Counted from the first letter of the stretch, positions 51,868 through 61,965 are shown. The stretch is 64,000 bases of DNA from an uncultured Methylomonas sp. (GCA_936941155.1 CAKZJE010000045.1:1-64000); one strand, 5' to 3'. Notes: a model not told the origin generated them from the sequence alone. Translations and numbers: made by a program.

Positions 51868-53532
51868 ATGGCGCAGTACATTTATTCTATGAATCGGGTC
51901 GGCAAAATTGTGCCACCGAAAAAATACATTCTAAAAAACATCTCCCTTTCCTTTTTTCCAGGCGCGAAAATCGGCGTTCTTGGTTTAAACGGCTCAGGAA
52001 AATCAACCCTGCTGAAAATTATGGCAGGCATCGACAAAGAAATTGAAGGCGAAGCGATTCCGCTGAAAGGCACGAATATTGGTTATCTCTCGCAAGAACC
52101 ACAGCTTGATGCGAATAAAACCGTGCGTGGTAATGTGGAAGAAGCCGTTGCCGAGGTGAAAGCCATGTTGGCAAAACTTGATGCCGTGTATGCCGCTTAT
52201 GCAGACCCTGATGCTGATTTTGACAAACTTGCCGCCGATCAAGCCCGCCTTGAAGATGAAATCAATGCCTGTGATGGACATAATTTAGACCGCCGCTTAG
52301 AAGTCGCCGCCGATGCGTTGCGCTTGCCCGATTGGGATGCGGATGTAAGCAAATTATCCGGTGGAGAAAAACGCCGCGTCGCTTTGTGCCGTTTGTTGCT
52401 GTCGAATCCAGATATGTTGTTATTGGACGAGCCGACTAACCATTTGGATGCTGAATCGGTCGCATGGTTGGAGCGTTTCTTACATGACTACCCCGGCACA
52501 GTGGTTGCGGTTACGCATGATAGATATTTCTTAGATAACGTGGCTGGCTGGATTTTAGAACTGGATAGAGGGATGGGTATTCCTTGGGAAGGCAATTATT
52601 CCAACTGGTTAGAGCAAAAAGAAAAACGTTTAGCGTTGGAAGAAAAACAAGAATCTTCCCGCCAAAAAGCCATGAAAGAAGAGTTGGAATGGGTGCGCTC
52701 CAATCCGAAAGGTCGGCACGCGAAAAGTAAAGCGCGTTTGGCTCGTTTTGAAGAACTTTCTTCAACTGAAGTGCAAAAACGTAACGAAACGCAAGAATTG
52801 TATATTCCACCAGGGCCTCGTTTGGGCGATGTGGTGATTCACGCGGATAACGTGAAGAAAAGCTTTGGCGATCGCGTGTTAATTGAAAACCTCAGCTTTA
52901 AATTGCCACAAGGCGGCATTGTGGGCATTATTGGGCCAAATGGCGCGGGTAAAACCACCTTGTTTAAAATGATGGCAGGTTTTGAACCGACTGATAGCGG
53001 CACAATGCGCTTAGGCGAAACTGTGAAACTGTCTTACGTTGACCAATTGCGCGACGATATGGACGACAATAAAACCGTGTGGGAAGAAATTTCTGACGGC
53101 TTAGATATGGTGACAGTCGGCAATTATCAAACGCCATCACGCTCTTATGTTGGACGCTTTAACTTTAAAGGCGGCGATCAACAAAAACGCATCGGCGATT
53201 TATCAGGTGGAGAACGCAATCGTGTGCATTTGGCAAAATTGCTGAAACAAGGCGGCAACGTGTTGTTACTTGACGAACCGACCAACGATTTAGACGTGGA
53301 AACTTTGCGGGCGTTGGAAGACGCGCTATTGTCTTTCCCCGGTTGCGCTGTGGTGATTTCACATGACCGCTGGTTCTTAGACCGAATTGCCACGCACATG
53401 CTGGCATTTGAAGGCGATAGTGAAGTGGTTTGGTTTGAAGGCAACTATGCCGATTATGAAGAAGACCGTCACAGACGTTTAGGCACGGATGCAGATAATC
53501 CACGCCGGATTAAATACAAAAAACTTTCTTAA
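51868..53532 (+). CDS. ettA: Energy-dependent translational throttle protein EttA
   Basis: ABC-F ATPase that binds the ribosomal E site and gates the first elongation step by ATP/ADP ratio. 554 residues, the EttA length. Two ABC cassettes: Walker [12 protein letters not shown] and [11 protein letters not shown], signatures [11 protein letters not shown] and [11 protein letters not shown], Walker [12 protein letters not shown] and [11 protein letters not shown]. The opening [18 protein letters not shown] is specific for EttA. No membrane domain. It lies 61 bases after the PAS protein gene and is followed by a hairpin. Confidence 0.96.
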   Translation: MAQYIYSMNRVGKIVPPKKYILKNISLSFFPGAKIGVLGLNGSGKSTLLKIMAGIDKEIEGEAIPLKGTNIGYLSQEPQLDANKTVRGNVEEAVAEVKAMLAKLDAVYAAYADPDADFDKLAADQARLEDEINACDGHNLDRRLEVAADALRLPDWDADVSKLSGGEKRRVALCRLLLSNPDMLLLDEPTNHLDAESVAWLERFLHDYPGTVVAVTHDRYFLDNVAGWILELDRGMGIPWEGNYSNWLEQKEKRLALEEKQESSRQKAMKEELEWVRSNPKGRHAKSKARLARFEELSSTEVQKRNETQELYIPPGPRLGDVVIHADNVKKSFGDRVLIENLSFKLPQGGIVGIIGPNGAGKTTLFKMMAGFEPTDSGTMRLGETVKLSYVDQLRDDMDDNKTVWEEISDGLDMVTVGNYQTPSRSYVGRFNFKGGDQQKRIGDLSGGERNRVHLAKLLKQGGNVLLLDEPTNDLDVETLRALEDALLSFPGCAVVISHDRWFLDRIATHMLAFEGDSEVVWFEGNYADYEEDRHRRLGTDADNPRRIKYKKLS

Positions 53533-53544
53533 AACTTAGCTATC

Positions 53545-53577
53545 AGGACTGGCAGTCCTTCAAGGACTGCCAGTCCT
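53545..53577. terminator. Perfect hairpin after ettA
   Basis: AGGACTGGCAGTCCTT and AAGGACTGCCAGTCCT, 16-bp arms around one base. No T-run follows, so it may be a dispersed repeat (related to 3369 and 57827) that also ends transcripts. Twelve bases after the ettA stop. Confidence 0.6.
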
Positions 53578-53607
53578 AACTCCATTACTCGCTAATTGAT
53601 CTAAATC

Positions 53608-54219
53608 ATGGCATTTACAGAATACAAAAATTTAGCGACTGTTCTAAAAGAGTTTTCCTTACACTATCAAGAACAAGCTTTAGATTACGACGAAAACTTA
53701 CTCGCACCGCCATCTTTAGCAAGCGAAATTACTTTTAATTTAACCGAATTAGCCTACGACAGCAGTGAAGCGATGCTTTGCGAAACGCTGATTTTTCCGA
53801 TTCTCAAAACAGCTTGGAAACCTTTTATTCACGACTTAATGCTGTGGAGTCATCAAGCGATTGAATTTAATAATAAATTATCGGGCATACCGGATTATTT
53901 ATTTGCAAAAAAATCCTCCTTAGGCAAAGTCGTGATGGATAAACCGTTTGTGGCGATTGTGGAAGCGAAAAAAGATGATTTTTCAGCCGGTTGGGGACAA
54001 TGCGCAGCAGAAATGTACACAGCCACACAATTAAATGAAAATCCTGCCATCCAAGTTTTCGGGATTGTTTCTAATGGTAAATTTTGGGAATTTGCCAGCT
54101 TACAAAACAGTGTTTTTTTTAAATATCAACAAAATGGTAATGTTTATCAATTAGATGCTTTATTTGCAATGCTGTGCGCAATCTTAAAAAACTGTCAATT
54201 GCAATTGCAAGCCGCCTAA
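53608..54219 (+). CDS. PD-(D/E)XK-like protein of unknown function
   Basis: 203 residues. IPDYLFAKK followed by PFVAIVEAKKDDFSAGWGQC and AAEMYTATQL gives PD, E-x-K and a Gln-containing helix in the order of restriction-endonuclease-like folds (HsdR-N type). Many such stand-alone proteins occur in large environmental genomes without a known role. No methylase or partner is adjacent. It ends with a run of Gln/Leu. Confidence 0.6.
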   Translation: MAFTEYKNLATVLKEFSLHYQEQALDYDENLLAPPSLASEITFNLTELAYDSSEAMLCETLIFPILKTAWKPFIHDLMLWSHQAIEFNNKLSGIPDYLFAKKSSLGKVVMDKPFVAIVEAKKDDFSAGWGQCAAEMYTATQLNENPAIQVFGIVSNGKFWEFASLQNSVFFKYQQNGNVYQLDALFAMLCAILKNCQLQLQAA

Positions 54220-54270
54220 TTTTCTAGCTTGAATTAAGCCGTTTTCCTTTTCTATTTTCGATTGAAATCC

Positions 54271-55569
54271 ATGAATCCACAACAACACGTTCAAAATCTT
54301 CTCGATTTTATTGATGCCAGCCCCAGCCCTTGGCACGCAGTAGAAACCGTTGAAAAAACCTTATCCGCACAGCAATTTGAAAAACTGCTCGAAACGCAAA
54401 CATGGTCATTAAAAGCTAACGGGCGTTATTATGTGATTCGCGACGACTCCTCAATTATTGCCTTTATCGTTGGCAAACAACCGTTGCACGATACTGGTTT
54501 TAAAATCATTGGCGCACACACCGATTCACCCGGCTTACGCATTAAAGCCAACGCCGCACTGCAAGATAACGGTTTATTACGCTTAAATGTTGAAATTTAT
54601 GGCGGCGCGATTTTGGCCACTTTTGCAGACCGCGATTTGAGTTTAGCGGGTCGAATTAGTTATAAAACTGAAAACGGCAATATCGCCAGTCGCTTTGTAA
54701 AATTTGAAAAACCGTTATTGCGTTTGCCAAACTTAGCCATTCACATGAATCGCGGCGTGAATGAAGACGGCTTAAAACTGCATAAACAAAACGAATTGCC
54801 GTTAATTTTAGCCGCTGCCACGCAACAATTGCCGGCTGACTATTTTCATCATCTGTTAGCTGCAAAAGCCGATTTATCCGCTGAGCAAATTTTAAACTAC
54901 GATTTAGCGGTTTATGACACACAAAAAGGCGCGTTTTGGGGCGCGGAACAAGAATTTTACACCGACAGCCAATTAGATAATTTAGCCTCTTGTCATGCAG
55001 GATTAACTGCGTTATTAGCGGAAACCAGCTTAAATTCTGATAAAACTTTAGTCTGTGCGTTTTTTGACCATGAAGAAGTGGGTAGTGAAAGCACAAAAGG
55101 CGCGGCGGGTAGTTTTTTGAGTGATGTGTTAGAGCGAATTGCCTGCGCCACACAGCACAACCGCGAAGCTTATCAACGCAGCCTTGCACACAGTTTTATG
55201 ATTAGCGCGGACATGGCTCATGCGTATCATCCTAATTTTCCTGCCGCTTATGATGCCAGCCATAAAGTGTTGGTTAATCAAGGCGTGGTAGTAAAATTCA
55301 ATGCAAATCAACGCTATAGCACTGAAAGCATTTCCGCTGCGATGTTTATAGATTATTGCAAACAAGCGGATGTACCCTATCAAAGTTATTCGCACCGCTG
55401 CGATTTGCCTTGCGGCAGCACAATTGGCCCGTTGATTTCAACCAAACTCGGCATCAGAACCGTTGATGTCGGCAATCCGATGTGGGCAATGCACAGCATT
55501 CGCGAAAGCGCGGGCGTGTTGGATCATGGATATATGATAAAAGTATTAAGTCGTTTTTTTGCTGATTAA
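54271..55569 (+). CDS. apeB: M18-family aminopeptidase 2
   Basis: 432 residues from the ATG at 54271. Cytosolic dinuclear zinc aminopeptidase preferring acidic or neutral N-termini. Metal ligands are visible in GAHTDSPGLRIKAN (His), DSQLDN (Asp), FDHEEVGSEST (Glu pair) and SADMAHAYHPNF (Asp), and the final His region reads NPMWAMHSIRE. The N-terminal LLDFIDASPSPWHAVE is typical. No signal peptide. A hairpin follows 4 bases after the stop. Confidence 0.94.
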   Translation: MNPQQHVQNLLDFIDASPSPWHAVETVEKTLSAQQFEKLLETQTWSLKANGRYYVIRDDSSIIAFIVGKQPLHDTGFKIIGAHTDSPGLRIKANAALQDNGLLRLNVEIYGGAILATFADRDLSLAGRISYKTENGNIASRFVKFEKPLLRLPNLAIHMNRGVNEDGLKLHKQNELPLILAAATQQLPADYFHHLLAAKADLSAEQILNYDLAVYDTQKGAFWGAEQEFYTDSQLDNLASCHAGLTALLAETSLNSDKTLVCAFFDHEEVGSESTKGAAGSFLSDVLERIACATQHNREAYQRSLAHSFMISADMAHAYHPNFPAAYDASHKVLVNQGVVVKFNANQRYSTESISAAMFIDYCKQADVPYQSYSHRCDLPCGSTIGPLISTKLGIRTVDVGNPMWAMHSIRESAGVLDHGYMIKVLSRFFAD

Positions 55570-55572
55570 ATC

Positions 55573-55635
55573 TGGAGTGCAAGCTCTGCTTGCCAATCAA
55601 TACGTTAGGAAACAAGCAAGCAAAGCTTGCACTCC
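55573..55635. repeat. GGAGTGCAAGCT inverted repeat
   Basis: GGAGTGCAAGCT at the left and AGCTTGCACTCC at the right, 12-bp arms with an inner GCTTG/CAAGC pair. It follows apeB and may act as its terminator. Confidence 0.7.
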
Positions 55636-55735
55636 GAAGTTGATTTAAAAACGCTATCGAGAAATTCGCCATTGGTAAACACAGCTCACATTGTTTTACT
55701 TTTGTTTTTTTATGTGAGCCACCCTAGGCGATATT

Positions 55736-56158
55736 ATGAATGACCCTTTAGCGCGGTTTCAAAAAGCGCAAATGCTTGCGCATGAAGTTTCCGATCAAAA
55801 AGAACGCAATAGCAAAGAAATTCTGCATGAATACCGTGCGTTTGCGTTAATTGAAAAAACCGAAAAATCAACGCGCTTGCAGATTCGTCGTGCTGCGGCA
55901 TCAACCCACGCCCCTTCTTATAATTATTTGCAGGATGTCTGCTATGACGGTTTGCATGGCACAGGTTTGATACTGACCTACAGTTTTATGCAGGTGAAAA
56001 TCAAAGGTAAACGTTTGCAAGTTTTGATTCAGGCTATCGAAAAACACGAATGTGCGTATCTGCAAGATTACGATGCGACGGTGTTTGCGCCTCCTAAATC
56101 GGATGAGGCGATGATTGAATTGATTGAAGTCGTCACCATCGGCAAAGAAGCATCATAG
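55736..56158 (+). CDS. Conserved-looking protein of unknown function
   Basis: 140 residues, soluble. An N-terminal charged helix (about 1-60) is followed by a beta-rich part with YDGLHGTGLILTYSFMQVKI and KRLQVLIQAIEKHECAYLQDYD. No family recognised. It could be a small ligand-binding or adaptor protein, but nothing in the context decides. Upstream, GCTCACA and TGTGAGC at 55684-55719 could form a hairpin in the leader. A half copy of the nested palindrome follows. Confidence 0.55.
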   Translation: MNDPLARFQKAQMLAHEVSDQKERNSKEILHEYRAFALIEKTEKSTRLQIRRAAASTHAPSYNYLQDVCYDGLHGTGLILTYSFMQVKIKGKRLQVLIQAIEKHECAYLQDYDATVFAPPKSDEAMIELIEVVTIGKEAS

Positions 56159-56169
56159 ACTTTTTAATA

Positions 56170-56231
56170 AAGCACCTATATATCAAATAGTTATAGTTAA
56201 AAGCTGGAGTACAAAACATGTTTTGTACTCC
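56170..56231 (+). repeat. Half copy of the nested palindromic element
   Basis: ATATATCAAATAGTTATAGTT leads into GCTGGAGTACAAAAC and its complement TGTTTTGTACTCC. It matches the left half and core of 21291-21411; the right half is missing where the MscS gene ends. Confidence 0.7.
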
Positions 56232-56234
56232 ATA

Positions 56235-57785
56235 TTACTTACCCAAACCAAAAAAATTCCGAATCTGTTCTAAAAACCTATTTTGCTGCTGAGACATCAG
56301 CTGTGCAACAGATTCACTATCCAATTGCTGCTGAAAACTATCCAGACTAAATCGCCGACTCACCAGCAAATTACTAATCTCCACCGCCAATTCTGGACGG
56401 TCATCCAAAATCTTCTGAAACGACGATTTATCCAAACGATACGCCAACACTTCCGATTGCGCAATCACCGTGGCACTGCGTGGATCGCCTGTCATCAAGC
56501 CCATTTCGCCTAACAAACTTCCCCCTTGCACCGAGCCAATTTTGCGCCGCTCGCCGTCTGACAACTCCAAAAACACGTCGGCGATACCGCTGATAATAAT
56601 ATACAGCCAATGTGCAATTGCGCCCTGCTTCATCATAATTTCACCTTGCACAAATGGCGCGTAAACCAGTTGTTCAGCAATTTTAATCAGCTCGTCATCA
56701 TGCAAACTATTAAATAAATCAACGTGCCGCAACGCTTCCAATTGTTGTTGAATGCGCCGCATTTGCTTGTCTTGTTCGTATTGAGCATCTTTTTGGGTTA
56801 ATTGCACATGATATTGCGGATAAGGAAAATCAATACCCGCCCGTTGCAATGCCATATAAACCCGCAATCGAATTTTTGAATCGGTGCCGTCATCTATTTC
56901 AATTTCTTGCAGATGGTAGCGAATAGCATATCGCACCGCGCTTGCACCAAAATCCATTAAATAACAATAGGCTGGCGGCTCATCAGAAACATGCGGAATA
57001 TGTCCGTTGCGCACCGCGTTTTCCGCAATTTCTATCACATGGCTGCTAGAGTATTCATAACCTATCTCAAAATAAACCCACCGCACCCATTGCAATGGCT
57101 GGTCGTGCCTGCGTCCTAAAACTGCGAATTTTCCTTTCATTAACAAGCTATTAGGAATAATAATGGTTTCCCAATTGCGAGTTTCTATCGCCGTGTATCG
57201 CCAGCGAATATTAATAATTTGTCCCGTGACTTCATCAACTTTAATCCAATCGCCCACTTTGATGGAGCTGTCCAATTGCAACGCTAAACCACCGAGAATA
57301 TTGCCCAAGGTGTCTTGCATGGAAATCGCCAGCACCGCAGTCATTAAAGCCGAGGTTGTGATAATGCCCGATAAATCCAATCCAGCTTGATGCAAATACA
57401 TCATCAGCCAAGCGCAATAGCCTGCAAATTCGACTAAATCTTCCAAAATCCGCATCAAACTGATGCGGCATAACGGCAAAACTAATCGGAATAAGAACAT
57501 TCCAAACAAACGAATACTTGCCATGCCGCCAACAAAAATACTGATTTCATACAGCTCTTTGGTGATGGTTTTTATGCCAAGCGCAGTCAGCACAGTGCTA
57601 ATAATTACGCCGGATAATGCCAGCGCGAAAAAAGTTAAAACAGTTGCGACAGGTTTGCGATCTTGTGGTTGCCAATGCCATAACAACATTGCCATCAGCA
57701 ACGCAACGCTCAGCAATAGTCCAGCTTGATGGTTTTGGAGAATAAAATTATTCAGATGATGCAAAAGAATTTCGCTGTGAGGCAT
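56235..57785 (-). CDS. MscS-type channel with C-terminal cyclic-nucleotide-binding domain
   Basis: 516 residues. About four membrane segments (22-180), then the MscS pore helix and beta domain (LGNILGGLALQLDSSIKVGD, then WIKVDEVTGQIINIRWRYTA; IIIPNSLLMKG). A linker (to about 365) leads to a cNMP-binding domain (about 370-490) whose phosphate-binding cassette reads SLLGEMGLMTGDPRSATVIA. It suggests gating or tuning by cAMP or cGMP; the class III cyclase at 14.5-16.5 kb is a possible source. Convergent with the preceding gene. Confidence 0.9.
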   Translation of the reverse strand: MPHSEILLHHLNNFILQNHQAGLLLSVALLMAMLLWHWQPQDRKPVATVLTFFALALSGVIISTVLTALGIKTITKELYEISIFVGGMASIRLFGMFLFRLVLPLCRISLMRILEDLVEFAGYCAWLMMYLHQAGLDLSGIITTSALMTAVLAISMQDTLGNILGGLALQLDSSIKVGDWIKVDEVTGQIINIRWRYTAIETRNWETIIIPNSLLMKGKFAVLGRRHDQPLQWVRWVYFEIGYEYSSSHVIEIAENAVRNGHIPHVSDEPPAYCYLMDFGASAVRYAIRYHLQEIEIDDGTDSKIRLRVYMALQRAGIDFPYPQYHVQLTQKDAQYEQDKQMRRIQQQLEALRHVDLFNSLHDDELIKIAEQLVYAPFVQGEIMMKQGAIAHWLYIIISGIADVFLELSDGERRKIGSVQGGSLLGEMGLMTGDPRSATVIAQSEVLAYRLDKSSFQKILDDRPELAVEISNLLVSRRFSLDSFQQQLDSESVAQLMSQQQNRFLEQIRNFFGLGK

Positions 57786-57868
57786 GAAAAGATAGAAATA
57801 CTATTGTTAAAAAAACGTCGCTTTGACGACTGCCAGTTTTTAAAGGACTGGCAATCGTGAAATGGTCA

Positions 57869-59611
57869 TTAATGAATCCGTTCTAAATACTGCACTTGCA
57901 GCTGCACACTGCGCTGCCCTTTGTATTCATTCACATCCAATTTATACACCATCTGAATTTGCTGCGCTTTCAACCAAGAATCCGGCTGTTCCACAAAAAA
58001 CGCAATCGCATCAATCAGCGAATTAGTAAACGGCAAGCGCAACACCAATTTTAAATGCTGTTTGCCCACAACCCGCGCTTGAATCACATCAAACACACCG
58101 TTGAACACAGGCTCAGGAAAACCTTGCCCCCACGTTGCTGCATTTTGTAATAATTGCGCAAATTCCAAATTAAAATCAGTTTCTGACAATTCACCGTCGG
58201 TTAAAATCTGTTCTTGCAAATCCATGTGTTGCAACTGTTTTGCCACCATTTCATCAAATGCCAGCGCAAACGGCGGAAAGTCGTGCATTTGTAAACTTAA
58301 CCCCGCCGCCATCGCATGACCACCGAATTTGGTTAATAATTTGGGATGCGCCGCCGCAATATCACTTAACACATCACGAATATGCACACCGGGAATCGAC
58401 CGTGCTGAGCCTTTGATTTCGCCCGTTCCAGAAGGCGCAAACGCAATCACCGGACGATGTAATTTATCTTTTAAGCGCGAAGCCAAAATCCCAATCACTC
58501 CCTGATGCCAGTTTTCATCGTACAAACACACGCCCGATAACAAATGTTTTTCATCAATCCACTTTTGATCTAACAACAAAAACGCCTCGTGTTTCATTTG
58601 TTCTTCAACTTCTTTGCGCTCACGATTGAGTGCGTCCAATTTTTCCGCTAAAGGGGTTGCTTGCGCTTCGTTATCAGCCAATAAACACTGAATACCCAAC
58701 GACATATCATTCATCCGTCCCGCAGCATTCAGGCGCGGAGCAATCGAAAAACCTAAATCACTGCTCAATAACATTTGCGGATTGCGGGCGGCGATTTTGA
58801 TTAAAGCGTTGATGCCGGCATGTGCCAAACCTTTACGAATCCGCAGCAAACCTTGATGCACCAAAGCGCGATTAATCTGATCTAAAATCACGACATCCGC
58901 CACCGTGCCCAGCGCGACATAATCTAATAATTCTGCCAGATTCGGTTCTGCTTGTTGTTTGAAAAAATCGCGTTCTCGCAAGCGCGTTCTTAACGCCATC
59001 AGTACATAAAAAATCACCCCGCAGCCGGCTAAATTGCCGCTGGGGAATTTACAGTGATGCAGATTTGGATTCACAATGGCTGCGGCGTTGGGCAGTTGTC
59101 GATGCGGCAAATGATGATCTGTCACCAGCACGCAAATCCCCAATTGATTTGCCGCGTTAATGCCGTCGGTATCGGATGTGCCATTATCCACCGTGAGAAT
59201 AATCTGCACATCTGAATGCAATTCTTTCACCAGCGCGACAATTTCCGGCGTTAAGCCGTAGTTGTACTTAAAACGATTCGGCACTACAAACTCGACTCGA
59301 CTCGCACCTAGCATGGTCAAGCCACGCACCGCCACCGCACAGCTAGTCGCACCATCGGCATCATAATCTGCCACGATAACAATTTTTTGTTGCTGTTCTA
59401 TGGCGGTGATTAAAAAACCGACCATTTCCTCCATGCCGGCTAACAGCCAAGGCGACGGCAAATGCGTTAACCCGCGTTCTAAATCGGCTAAGGTTGTGAT
59501 ATGTCGCGCACTGAAAATACGCTGCAAAATGGGATGTAATCCAACTAATTCCGCGCTGATATTCTCAACGCTGCGAATCACGATTTTCTTTTTTGGGCTG
59601 GGTTGGGTCAT
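57869..59611 (-). CDS. recJ: Single-stranded-DNA-specific exonuclease RecJ
   Basis: 5'-3' ssDNA exonuclease for RecF-pathway recombination and mismatch repair. 580 residues, full length. DHH-family motifs: VADYDADGATSCAVA, VDNGTSD, VTDHHLP (motif III), then GGHAMAAGLSL of the DHHA1 domain. The C-terminal OB part (AFFVEQPDSWLKAQQIQMVY, LQVQYLERIH) is present. It is 83 bases upstream of the MscS gene on the same strand. Confidence 0.95.
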   Translation of the reverse strand: MTQPSPKKKIVIRSVENISAELVGLHPILQRIFSARHITTLADLERGLTHLPSPWLLAGMEEMVGFLITAIEQQQKIVIVADYDADGATSCAVAVRGLTMLGASRVEFVVPNRFKYNYGLTPEIVALVKELHSDVQIILTVDNGTSDTDGINAANQLGICVLVTDHHLPHRQLPNAAAIVNPNLHHCKFPSGNLAGCGVIFYVLMALRTRLRERDFFKQQAEPNLAELLDYVALGTVADVVILDQINRALVHQGLLRIRKGLAHAGINALIKIAARNPQMLLSSDLGFSIAPRLNAAGRMNDMSLGIQCLLADNEAQATPLAEKLDALNRERKEVEEQMKHEAFLLLDQKWIDEKHLLSGVCLYDENWHQGVIGILASRLKDKLHRPVIAFAPSGTGEIKGSARSIPGVHIRDVLSDIAAAHPKLLTKFGGHAMAAGLSLQMHDFPPFALAFDEMVAKQLQHMDLQEQILTDGELSETDFNLEFAQLLQNAATWGQGFPEPVFNGVFDVIQARVVGKQHLKLVLRLPFTNSLIDAIAFFVEQPDSWLKAQQIQMVYKLDVNEYKGQRSVQLQVQYLERIH

Positions 59612-59640
59612 GTTGTTTTATTATTTTGCATAAGATATTC

Positions 59641-59755
59641 GTAAGGTCGGCACGTTTTTTTGCCCACCGTTTCAGCCATATTAAACAAAAGCCTTTTATT
59701 TCAAACAGATTAAGTTTTTGTTTTTTAGGTGGGCAAAAAAGCGTGCCCACCCTAC
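59641..59755. repeat. Large inverted pair of GTAGGGTGGGCACGC repeats
   Basis: GTAAGGTCGGCACG...TTGCCCACC at the left and GGTGGGCAAAAAAGCGTGCC plus CACCCTAC at the right form a 115-bp palindrome between the divergent recJ and phosphopantetheinyl-transferase genes, overlapping their promoter region. Confidence 0.8.
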
Positions 59756-59789
59756 AATATGACTTTTATGGTCAAATCCAGATATATCA

Positions 59790-60503
59790 ATGATAGCAGA
59801 GTGTAACCAGCAACTATTGAAACTTTATCAAATAGATTTACAACGCCCTATCGCCTCTGAGTTGTATGAAATTTTATCCGTAGGGGAACAGGATTTTGCA
59901 CAAACAATTCGCAATGAATCATTGAAAAAACAACATCTTACGGTACGGGTTGGCGTGCGACAGATTTTAGCGGACTATTTGCAGCAACCTAGCGATAAAA
60001 TCAATCTGGCAAAAACCACGCATGGCAAGCCTTATCTTGTTGATTATCCTGAAATTCATTTTAATATTTCCCACAGTGCGGAAACTTTGTTAATCGCGAT
60101 TAGCCAAATCGGTGCAGTGGGTATTGATATTGAACAAGCAAAACCACACAGGCATGATTTTTCTGCACTGGTCGAAAAATGTTTCGCGAGCGAAGAAATA
60201 AAATATTGGAATGCTGTAGCGGAAACTGAAAAAAAAGCTGAATTTTACCGTTTTTGGACACGCAAAGAAGCGTTTGTAAAAGCCGTCGGACGTGGTATCG
60301 CACTGGGTTTAGAACAATGTGTGATTGCGGTAGAAACCTCACCTCGTTTTACGCGCCTGCCGAAAATTTACGGCAAGCCTTGCGATTGGCAATTATTTGA
60401 TTTGCCTTTAACGGGTGATTTTTATGGCGCATTAGTGATAGAAAATCGCAAAATACCGAGTGGATTTGTCTTACCCAAAATCACTTTTTTTGATATAAAA
60501 TAA
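59790..60503 (+). CDS. Sfp/EntD-type 4'-phosphopantetheinyl transferase
   Basis: 237 residues. Transfers phosphopantetheine from CoA to carrier proteins. Motifs in order: THGKPYL, HFNISHSAETLLIA, VGIDIEQAK (Mg-binding D and E), and FYRFWTRKEAFVKAVGRG. The double-domain length points to the Sfp group that serves secondary-metabolite synthases or fatty acid synthase; no such synthase is in the window. The ATG at 59790 has no strong ribosome site. Confidence 0.92.
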   Translation: MIAECNQQLLKLYQIDLQRPIASELYEILSVGEQDFAQTIRNESLKKQHLTVRVGVRQILADYLQQPSDKINLAKTTHGKPYLVDYPEIHFNISHSAETLLIAISQIGAVGIDIEQAKPHRHDFSALVEKCFASEEIKYWNAVAETEKKAEFYRFWTRKEAFVKAVGRGIALGLEQCVIAVETSPRFTRLPKIYGKPCDWQLFDLPLTGDFYGALVIENRKIPSGFVLPKITFFDIK

Positions 60504-60602
60504 CCACTTCAACTTGCAGTTGCACTTTTTCTGGTGCGCAAGTGACAAATTTAAGCATTTCTTAAATACTTCCCCGTTGTACCACCCTTTGCCAGACAGA
60601 TT

Positions 60603-61166
60603 ATGAAAACAGCTAATATATTTGACCCTCTTGAACGGATTGTTGCGTTAATGCGGGCAGAAGAGCGCAAAAGATGCGCGGAATTTAGCTTGCAGCCCGT
60701 GCATTTGCAAATTTTAGATTATTTGAACATCTGCAATAAATACAGCGATACGCCTGCTGCCTTAACCAATTATTTGGGGATGACGCGCGGCACTGTTTCG
60801 CAAACCTTGCAATTGTTAGAAAAAAAATTGTTGGTGAGCAAAACTCAAGATGAGCACGATAAACGTGTGGTGCATTTGAAGATTTTGCCTGCGGGTAAAA
60901 AACTGTTAACGCAAGTAAAACCACTGGATTTATTTACCCTCGCTTCGCAAATCTTGCAGCAAAAAAATCCTGAAAACACAGACGGTGATTTTTTTCTTCA
61001 AGCATTACATGCCTTACAAACCGCGAATAAATCACAATCTTTTGGCTTGTGTAAATCCTGCCATCACTTTAATCCTAAGGCAAAAGGCGGTTTTTGCAAT
61101 TTAACCAAAGAAAATCTCTCCACCGCCGATAGCGAAAAAATCTGCCAAGAGCATACCGTCATTTAA
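60603..61166 (+). CDS. MarR-family regulator with C-terminal cysteine cluster
   Basis: 187 residues. The winged-helix core (about 10-115) includes TNYLGMTRGTVSQTLQLLEK (recognition helix) and DEHDKRVVHLKI (wing). A C-terminal extension of about 45 residues has CKSCHH (C150, C153, H154, H155), C165 in GGFCNL and C181 in KICQEH, which looks like a zinc or iron-sulfur site. It could sense metal or redox state. It is followed by two small envelope proteins on the same strand, possible targets. Confidence 0.85.
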   Translation: MKTANIFDPLERIVALMRAEERKRCAEFSLQPVHLQILDYLNICNKYSDTPAALTNYLGMTRGTVSQTLQLLEKKLLVSKTQDEHDKRVVHLKILPAGKKLLTQVKPLDLFTLASQILQQKNPENTDGDFFLQALHALQTANKSQSFGLCKSCHHFNPKAKGGFCNLTKENLSTADSEKICQEHTVI

Positions 61167-61275
61167 CCTCCCCTTTTTCAGAAAACTAATATTGATTCGA
61201 TATTGATTGCAGCGTATTTGTTTTTCTTTTATAGTGGCGATTCACTATTATAAAAATCATAACAGGTGGCTTACT

Positions 61276-61455
61276 ATGTCTGAAGAACAAAAAAAAGATT
61301 ATTCCGTTTTTTATATTGCAGGCGTTGCACTCATTAGCGTTGCGGTGATTGTTGCGGTAAAAATTTCTGAAAATGAAAAATTTGCACCGATAAAACAACA
61401 ACTTGAAGAAGAAGCGGCACAAATGAATATTCGGGTTATTTCAACCACAGAATAA
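61276..61455 (+). CDS. Single-membrane-segment small protein
   Basis: 59 residues from the ATG at 61276, with AGGTGG 7 bases upstream. A short charged N-terminus (MSEEQKKDYS), one membrane helix (FYIAGVALISVAVIVAV) and a charged C-terminal helix (FAPIKQQLEEEAAQMNIR). No family recognised. The ribosome site and clean topology support it as real. ATATTGATT is repeated in the sequence just upstream (about 61189-61209) and could be a regulator site. Confidence 0.65.
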   Translation: MSEEQKKDYSVFYIAGVALISVAVIVAVKISENEKFAPIKQQLEEEAAQMNIRVISTTE

Positions 61456-61537
61456 AACCCATCATAAAAATAATAATGAACTTTCATCATCGTGATTATT
61501 TTCCGATGATTTTTGAGTGGCTATTGGGGTGAATAGT

Positions 61538-61903
61538 ATGAAATTTAATTTAATCGGTTTAGGCGCAATTTTGGCGATAGTTTCGGCAAACAGCTTCGCT
61601 ACAGAATATATTTATCGCGAATTAATGGCGAATACTTTGCCGTTGCGGCATTGCGATAGCAAAGAAAAAGCCAGTGCTGAGGCAGAAAAGTCTTATAAAC
61701 TAACAATTTATGCAAAAAAGTTTTGCCAAACACAAGGCTACGGTTGGCATGTTGAGCAAATCAAAGACAATGGCAAATTAGTTTGCAATGAGTGCAGTTC
61801 GGTAGAGAACAAAGGTAAGTTTCAATGTCATATCGAAGATGTGGTGGTGGAATGCAAACGGATTAAGCCCGGCACAGTTGGCATGTTGCCTGGTAAAGGC
61901 TAA
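61538..61903 (+). CDS. Cysteine-rich periplasmic protein
   Basis: 121 residues from the ATG at 61538 (GGGGTGA 7 bases upstream). A signal peptide MKFNLIGLGAILA...SFA is followed by a mature domain with six Cys (HCDSKE, KFCQTQ, LVCNECSS, QCHIE, VECKR), enough for three disulfides. No family recognised. No heme motif CxxCH is present (LVCNECSS has CxxC without His). A terminator follows. Confidence 0.7.
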   Translation: MKFNLIGLGAILAIVSANSFATEYIYRELMANTLPLRHCDSKEKASAEAEKSYKLTIYAKKFCQTQGYGWHVEQIKDNGKLVCNECSSVENKGKFQCHIEDVVVECKRIKPGTVGMLPGKG

Positions 61904-61965
61904 GCGATACCGTGATTATTGTGGTCACGTTTCTAAGTAATTACATCTTCCAGAGAGTAATTTTC

